Assembly (NCBI GenBank): GCA_900550315.1
Contig: URRK01000004.1
Coordinates: 1-28,395 of the forward strand
Length of the DNA: 28,395 bases
Direction of reading: 5' to 3'
DNA from: an uncultured Oscillospiraceae bacterium
GTDB taxonomy: Bacteria > Bacillota > Clostridia > Oscillospirales > Acutalibacteraceae
Below are positions 23,071-28,395 of this stretch, piece by piece. The translations under genes and the position numbers were made by a program. How positions within the stretch are numbered: position 1 is the first letter of the stretch; each line of letters starts with the position of its first letter. The notes beneath the pieces are model-generated. The model was given only the letters and a program-made list of their open reading frames with translations. It ran no database searches and had not been told where the DNA came from.

Positions 23071-23745
23071 ATGAACGGAAATTCAACTGAAATAATGCTT
23101 AAAAACATCGGTATGGAATACGATAACGGCGGGCGCAAAGAAATATAAGGATGAAGACTGTGATTTTCTTATTGCGATAGGCGGCGGCAGTCCTATTGAC
23201 TCTATGAAAGCCATTGCCGTAAATGTTTCGGGTGAAAAGGAAATATGCGATTATTACGGTGAGGTAATTGATATTAAATTGCCCAAAATGGTAGCAATAC
23301 CCACAACCGCCGGAACAGGCTCGGAGGCTACGCAGTTTACCGTTATAACCGACACCAAAAAAACATAAAAATGCTTCTAAAGGGAGCGGTCTTAGTGCCT
23401 GATGTTGCGGTGGTAGACGGCAGCTTCGGCATTTCTGCTCCGAAGTCTGTAACAGCGTCAACCGGACTTGACGCGCTTACTCACGCCATAGAGGCGTATA
23501 CCTCCCGCCGCGCTCAGCCGCTTACCGACAGTGTTTGTATATCTGCCGTAAAACGGTTATTTAAATACCTTCCTGTTGCGTATGCAAACGGAAACGATTT
23601 GACGGCGCGAAATGAAACGGCAATCGCCGCGCTTGAAGCAGGTATCGCTATTAACAATTCCTCCGTAACCGTTGTTCACGGAATGAGCCGTCCGATAGGC
23701 GCGCTTTACCATGTGCCGCACGGACTTTTAAACGCAATGTTGTTG
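23071..23745 (+). pseudogene. Iron-containing alcohol dehydrogenase, broken
   Basis: A strong ribosome site (GGAG) and ATG open a frame that stops after 25 codons. In a second frame the dehydrogenase sequence begins at AKKYKDEDCDF with the NAD-binding IGGGSPIDS and TTAGTGSEAT motifs. At a run of seven A (23357-23363) the frame shifts; adding one A restores NIKMLLKGAVLVPDV, the metal-binding DALTHAIEAY and the HGMSRPIGA...VPHG segment. Homology ends at NAMLL (23745), losing about 110 C-terminal residues; most of the first 80 residues are also missing. Intact members have about 385 residues. At least three lesions, so this is a pseudogene. Confidence 0.85.
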
Positions 23746-24156
23746 TTTAAGTGTATGTTTTTTGCGCTTGACGGAGCTACCACCCGTTTTGCTGTTTTTG
23801 GCGCCGGCCGTTGTAAAGTAATAAATAAGGCGCATGACCCCCTGCCGCATTTCGCGCCGAAAAAGCAACATTTCGCGAAAAAGGCGTTTTTTTGTTTCCT
23901 TTTTAATGTATAATAATACACGATCATTGTATTGTTTGAAAAACCGCTGTGGTAGGGGAAACGGCCAAACCGGCGGCAGTGCAAAACAGATGAGAAACCT
24001 ATTTATAATTCTGCTTTTTGGCAAATAAAGGAATAGGATGATAGGCAATATAATAATTATTTTTACATAACAGAATGAAAATGGATTCTCGGCAAGATAT
24101 TTGGAAAATATAATTTTATTTTAAGCTGCTGTAAAACAGCGGAACGGAGGAAAAAG
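23746..24156. other. Gene-free junction before the surface protein
   Basis: About 410 bases. TATAAT-like boxes stand at 23909-23914 and 24109-24114 without good -35 partners. A 5-bp hairpin GCTGT-AAA-ACAGC (24128-24140) lies just before the GGAGG of the next gene. The composition changes here from the AT-rich segment back to the chromosomal type. No gene is supported. Confidence 0.5.
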
Positions 24157-27100
24157 ATGAAAAAGCGACTGCTTAGCATTTTGTTGTGCCTTGTAATGGT
24201 GTTGGGGCTTGTGCCCGCCAACACCTTTGCCGCGGAGACTACTACCCACACGCACTGTGTTTGCGGCAAGAGCGATTGCGCCGGCGGTACCGGGCATGAT
24301 GAAACAACCGAATGGATCGGCGTTTCACACCTGTACGATATTAAAACGAGCGGAAACTACTACCTAACAAAAAATGTGACGCTTGACGATAGATGGCTTG
24401 TTACCTCTGACACAGCCAACATCAACCTTTGTCTGAACGGAAAGACCGTTACCCGGACGGGGAACGATTCGATTCATAACACGCTCATTTTCATCATGAA
24501 CGAGAGCGTTAATCTTACCATTACCGATTGCCAAAAATATGCCGGCAAGATCACCCGCACCAACAACAACGACGGTTCCACCATCTATAACATGGGTACG
24601 CTCACCCTTTGGAACGGCTCTATTTCCGGCAACGATTCCGGCGTTGGTGTGTACACTCACGGCACCTTTAATCTATACGGCGGCAGCATTAAAAATAACA
24701 CCAATATCAGAGAGGGCGGCGGCGTGATCAACGACGGCACCTTTAATATGACCGGCGGCAGCGTTACGGGGAATGTTGGTAAAAGCTGCGGTGGCGTGTT
24801 CAACAGGGGCACCTTTAATATGACCGGCGGCAGCATTACGAAAAACAGCGGAAAAGGCAGTAGCGGTGGCGTGTATAACATTGGTACACTTAACCTTTCC
24901 GGCACACCGGTTATTGCCAATAACACCGTGGACGGCGTAGAAAACAACGTTTATTTGCGCAGCGACGGCAAAAAGGTTACGGTTGTGGGCGTCGGATTGC
25001 AGACCGGCGCCAGCGTTGGCCTTACAGGCACGGTTGGCAAAACCGTTGTAACCGGCACAACCAGCACCACCGGCTTTTTCCTTGATAACGCAGGGTACGA
25101 CCTGGTAGCCGACGGTAACGGCGGCTTAAAGCTTTCGGTGCATAATGACCACCGCATTTGCGTTGAGAGCAATTGCACCAACGCCGAACACGGCAATGTG
25201 CTTACCTTTAAAGGCATAAACGATTTAAGCGAGATTAAGAGCGACGGCAGCTATTATTTAAAAAAAGATGTAGTACTGGACGATATGTGGGTATGCCTTT
25301 ATAATGTCAACCTCTGCCTTAACGGTAAATCGATTATTGGGGGCACCAACAAAGCAACCGTTGGGGTGAACTATGATAAGTGCCTGACGATTACCGACTG
25401 CCAGGAAACAGCCGGCAAAATTACCCACAAAGAGGGTAAGGGCGGCAGCGGTATTGAAATCTACGCCGGCGCTACGCTGAACTTTTGGAACGGCTGTATT
25501 ACCGGCAACACCGACGGCAGCGGCGTATATAACAAAGAGAGCACATTTAATTTATACGGTGGCAGCATTACCGGCAATGTTACCGGCGCAGAGGGCGGCG
25601 GTGTGTTAAATACCGATGGCGGCAAGTTTAATATGTACGGCGGCAGCATTACCGGAAACAGCGCTACCAACAGCTACGGCGGCGGCGTGTACAACAGCGG
25701 TTTCGGCACGTTTAATCTATATGGCGGTACCATTTCCGGCAATACCGCTTACAGCTACGGCGGAGGGGTGTATAACGGCCGCACATTTAATATGTACGGT
25801 GGTACCATTTCCAATAATTCCGCCCGGTTTGGCGGCGGCGGTATAAATAATAGCCGTACCTTCACCATGACCGGCGGCAGCATTACCGGAAATAGAGCTG
25901 CAGGTGCCTCCTCCTATGGCGGCGGTATTTATAATAGCTCGAACGGCACAATCAAAATGTACGGCACGCCAACGGTAACCGGCAACAATAAAGGCGGCCA
26001 AAAAACCAAGGACGGCAGCATTACCGGCGGCAAGGCCGAAAATATTTACCTACCCGTCGGCAAGGCCATTACGGTTGGTACGGCCGGCATGGAAAACGGC
26101 GCCAGCGTTGGTGTTTCGGGCACGCTTGGCAACACGGTTGTAACCGGCACAACCAGCACCACCGGCTTTTTCAGTGATGAGACCGACTGTTTACTAAAAC
26201 CGGACGACAACGGCGGCTTAAAGCTTGTTCGCGACGCTGCTATTCTTGGCAAATTGCTTGTTCAGAAAAACGGCGACGAAATGGCCGACGGCAAAAAGAC
26301 CTATGACGCAAACGCCGTTGTGTTTGCGAACGCGGGTTTAAAAATTGGCGGCGCTGTTGTTGACGACGCAGCCTACACCTACACCTGGCAGGAAAAGCTG
26401 GAAAACGGAACCTACAACACCCTAACCGGCCTTGCCGGCTCTACCGGCCCTGCCAACGCGGGCGACTATAAACTAATCGTAACGGCAACAAAAAATAACG
26501 AGGAGATGGCCAGCGCGACCTGGAGCTTTACCATTGAAAAGGCAAAGTTGACCGTTACCTTAGAGGTAAAAGACAAGGTGTACGACGGCACCGCCAACGC
26601 GGCTGTAAAAATAAAAGATGTGGTTGGCAAGGTTGAAGACGATAAGATAACCCTTGGCCTGCAAAACGAAGAATTTGCAAGCGCCAATGTTGGTACCAAT
26701 ATTGCCGTTACCGCAAATTTAAGCATTACGGGCGAGTCGGCAAAGAACTACACCGCACCCCAAACGCTGCAGGGCAAGGCGAGCATTACCCCCAAGGCAT
26801 TAACGGTGAAGGCCATCGCGCAGAATAAGATCTACGACGGCACTGCCAACGCAACCGTAAAGGCTGAGCTGGACCCAAGCGGCGTGGTTGAAAACGACGA
26901 GGTTGTGCTGGTTACAAGCGGTGTAACGGCGCTCTTTAACAATAAGAATGTTGGTGCCAATAAACCCGTTACCCTTACCGGCAGCTATGCGCTTTCGGGT
27001 AGTGCCGCCGGGAACTATACGCTAATTCAACCGGCCGGCTTAACGGCAAAGGTAGAGAAAAAAGAGCTGACGATTGAAAACCTTGCGGTTGCCGATAAAT

Positions 27101-28395
27101 TTTATGACGGCACCAACAAGGCAACCCTTAGCGGCACCCCAACGCTTTGCGGCGCAGCAAATGGCGACGAGGTGGCCCTTGCAAACGGCACGCCAAGCTT
27201 TACCGGCGCGGCAACGGGCAAGAATATTGCCGTTTGCTTTACCGAGTTTTTGCTTAGCGGCGCCGATAGCGGCAACTACATCTTAATTCAGCCTAACGGC
27301 ATTACGGCAAGTATTAACCCGTATGTTTCTAATAAAAGCGAATACAAAGTCAACGCGAATAATTGGCTGAACACCAACTTTACCGTTACGGCAGAAAATG
27401 GCTGGCTGCTTTCCTACACCAATACGGCCGAGGGCGAGTGGGTTAATGCTTTAACCGCGTCGCAGGAAAATAATAACGGCACGCTGCGCTTTTATGTAAG
27501 AAATAAGCAAAGCGGTATTATTTCTGAGGAAATTACCGAAACCTACAAGATTGATAAAACCGCGCCTATCGGCGAAATTCGAATTGACGAACTTAATTGG
27601 TGGCAAAGGTTTGTAAACACTATTAGCTTTAACCTGTTTTACAGTAAGAAACAAGAGGTAACGGTTACCGCAAGCGACAACGGCAGCGGTGTGAAAACAA
27701 TAGAGTACCTTTTAACTGCCAGCGATTTGAGCAAGGAGCAGCTTGCAGATAAGACCTTTACCGAGTATAAAACCCCCGTTGGCCTTGAGCCGGACGAAAA
27801 ACTGATTGTTTATGTAAAGCTTACCGATAACGCAGGCAATGTAGACTATTTTCGTTCGGACGGTATTGTGCTGGACGCAACTGCCCCGGTGATAAACGGT
27901 GCAGAAAGCGGCAGGACCTACTGTGCCGCCGTTACGCTGACCGTTACCGACAATTACCTTGCTGCCGTGACGGTAAACGGCAAGAAAGCAGCCTTAACAA
28001 ACGGCAAGCTGATTCTTGAGCCGGCAGCGGGTGAACAGATCGTAGTTGCAACCGATGAGGCCGGCAACAGCACCACGCTTGCCGTAACGGTTCAAAACGG
28101 CCACACTTGGGGCGAGTGGACCCAGAACAACAATAATAACACCCACACCCGCACCTGTTTATTTAACGCAGCGCATACCGAAACAGCGAGCTGCTACGGC
28201 GGCACCGCCACTTGCCAGAAAAAAGCAGTTTGTAAGGACTGCCACGAGCCCTACGGCAGCTACGGTGCGCATGATTGGGATACCACCGTTTGGGGCTATG
28301 TAGGCGCCGACGGGCACGCCCACACCTGCAAAACGGCAGGCTGCACCAGCAAGGCAGATTTTGCAGCGCACACCCCGGGTGCCGCCGCAACCGAA
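24157..28395 (+). CDS. Giant secreted protein: beta-helix and MBG/YDG repeats (partial)
   Basis: Open from ATG 24157 (GGAGG 7 bases upstream) to the window edge: 1,413 codons, no stop. The signal peptide ends near residue 25 (ANTFA-AE). Cys/His-rich patch HCVCGKSDC follows. Module 1 (about residues 69-325) and module 2 (about 355-695) are right-handed beta-helices built from GGSITGN, GGGVYN and TFNMYGG repeats; each starts with a Cys-rich cap. About residues 700-1058 are MBG/YDG-type repeats with KVYDGT, KIYDGT and KFYDGT about 84-90 residues apart. Then Ig-like segments (TASDNGSGV, TDNAGN, DEAGNST) and a Cys/His-rich tail (CLFNAAH, CKDCHEPYG, CKTAGC). Probably a cell-surface adhesin or glycan-binding protein; anchor expected beyond the window. 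Confidence 0.93.
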   Translation, partial: MKKRLLSILLCLVMVLGLVPANTFAAETTTHTHCVCGKSDCAGGTGHDETTEWIGVSHLYDIKTSGNYYLTKNVTLDDRWLVTSDTANINLCLNGKTVTRTGNDSIHNTLIFIMNESVNLTITDCQKYAGKITRTNNNDGSTIYNMGTLTLWNGSISGNDSGVGVYTHGTFNLYGGSIKNNTNIREGGGVINDGTFNMTGGSVTGNVGKSCGGVFNRGTFNMTGGSITKNSGKGSSGGVYNIGTLNLSGTPVIANNTVDGVENNVYLRSDGKKVTVVGVGLQTGASVGLTGTVGKTVVTGTTSTTGFFLDNAGYDLVADGNGGLKLSVHNDHRICVESNCTNAEHGNVLTFKGINDLSEIKSDGSYYLKKDVVLDDMWVCLYNVNLCLNGKSIIGGTNKATVGVNYDKCLTITDCQETAGKITHKEGKGGSGIEIYAGATLNFWNGCITGNTDGSGVYNKESTFNLYGGSITGNVTGAEGGGVLNTDGGKFNMYGGSITGNSATNSYGGGVYNSGFGTFNLYGGTISGNTAYSYGGGVYNGRTFNMYGGTISNNSARFGGGGINNSRTFTMTGGSITGNRAAGASSYGGGIYNSSNGTIKMYGTPTVTGNNKGGQKTKDGSITGGKAENIYLPVGKAITVGTAGMENGASVGVSGTLGNTVVTGTTSTTGFFSDETDCLLKPDDNGGLKLVRDAAILGKLLVQKNGDEMADGKKTYDANAVVFANAGLKIGGAVVDDAAYTYTWQEKLENGTYNTLTGLAGSTGPANAGDYKLIVTATKNNEEMASATWSFTIEKAKLTVTLEVKDKVYDGTANAAVKIKDVVGKVEDDKITLGLQNEEFASANVGTNIAVTANLSITGESAKNYTAPQTLQGKASITPKALTVKAIAQNKIYDGTANATVKAELDPSGVVENDEVVLVTSGVTALFNNKNVGANKPVTLTGSYALSGSAAGNYTLIQPAGLTAKVEKKELTIENLAVADKFYDGTNKATLSGTPTLCGAANGDEVALANGTPSFTGAATGKNIAVCFTEFLLSGADSGNYILIQPNGITASINPYVSNKSEYKVNANNWLNTNFTVTAENGWLLSYTNTAEGEWVNALTASQENNNGTLRFYVRNKQSGIISEEITETYKIDKTAPIGEIRIDELNWWQRFVNTISFNLFYSKKQEVTVTASDNGSGVKTIEYLLTASDLSKEQLADKTFTEYKTPVGLEPDEKLIVYVKLTDNAGNVDYFRSDGIVLDATAPVINGAESGRTYCAAVTLTVTDNYLAAVTVNGKKAALTNGKLILEPAAGEQIVVATDEAGNSTTLAVTVQNGHTWGEWTQNNNNNTHTRTCLFNAAHTETASCYGGTATCQKKAVCKDCHEPYGSYGAHDWDTTVWGYVGADGHAHTCKTAGCTSKADFAAHTPGAAATE
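25045..25080. repeat. 36-base exact repeat inside the surface gene, copy 1
   Basis: Identical over 36 bases to 26137-26172; encodes VVTGTTSTTGFF at the end of the first beta-helix module. Copy 2 ends the second module, showing that the two modules arose by duplication with recent homogenisation. Confidence 0.9.
26137..26172. repeat. 36-base exact repeat inside the surface gene, copy 2
   Basis: Same sequence as 25045-25080, 1,092 bases (364 codons) downstream, in frame. Confidence 0.9.

Noticed and set aside
24660..26000. CRISPR-like array
   Set aside because: The spaced repeats are degenerate, in frame and encode beta-helix turns, so they are protein repeats.
24364..26726. Several minus-strand frames opposite the surface gene
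   Set aside because: They are shadows of the repetitive plus-strand coding sequence, with Pro/Val-rich products expected from reversed Gly/Thr repeats.

Overview
The window looks like the chromosome of a low-to-mid GC, Gram-positive gut Clostridium, most likely Oscillospirales/Ruminococcaceae (inference). The evidence is AGGAGG-type ribosome sites, many TTG and GTG starts, intrinsic terminators with clean T-tracts, consensus sigma-A promoters, a Firmicutes-type M16 peptidase pair next to lgt, and a giant secreted beta-helix/MBG-type protein typical of gut Firmicutes. No phage structural genes, intact transposase or CRISPR array was seen.

Layout. (1) 275-5767, minus strand: a housekeeping run, two overlapping M16 peptidases (YmfF- and YmfH-like), then lgt, folD and a signal-peptide/one-TM protein. 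The lgt product carries a long Pro/Ala/Glu/Lys-rich cytoplasmic tail. (2) 5963-8981, plus strand: a metNIQ-type methionine uptake operon behind a strong promoter and a leader of about 280 nt. The leader holds a 37-codon ORF, several hairpins and an intrinsic terminator just before metN; it matches neither an S-box nor a T-box that I can recognise. (3) 9039-15105: a DeoR-family repressor with its own promoter and a perfect operator-like palindrome, a compositionally distinct acyltransferase-like gene, then a tight operon (GDPD-PHP fusion, PfkB kinase, zinc dehydrogenase, SGNH hydrolase) that looks like a small carbohydrate or polyol pathway of unknown substrate. (4) 15307-16402: an MgtC-like protein converging on a wrecked P-type ATPase. 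(5) 16773-19892: initiator tRNA, a cluster of small hairpin repeats, a DUF3592 protein, a membrane-bound XRE regulator, and a promoter-driven structured RNA directly joined to tRNA-Leu(CAG).

(6) About 19893-24100: an AT-rich accessory segment immediately 3' of tRNA-Leu. It carries a GNAT-nucleotidyltransferase fusion, a DUF3825-like protein, a candidate small RNA, a doubly deleted serine-recombinase remnant and a broken iron-dependent alcohol dehydrogenase. This reads as a decayed integrated element. (7) 24157 to the window end: the first 1,413 codons of a secreted giant protein with two right-handed beta-helix modules, MBG/YDG repeats, Ig-like segments and a Cys/His-rich region, open at the right edge.

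The best candidates for something undescribed are the metNIQ leader (an alternative 9-bp pairing would compete with the terminator), the RNA fused to tRNA-Leu, the GDPD-PHP operon, and the GNAT-nucleotidyltransferase fusion. All functional statements are read from sequence by eye; no database search was run.
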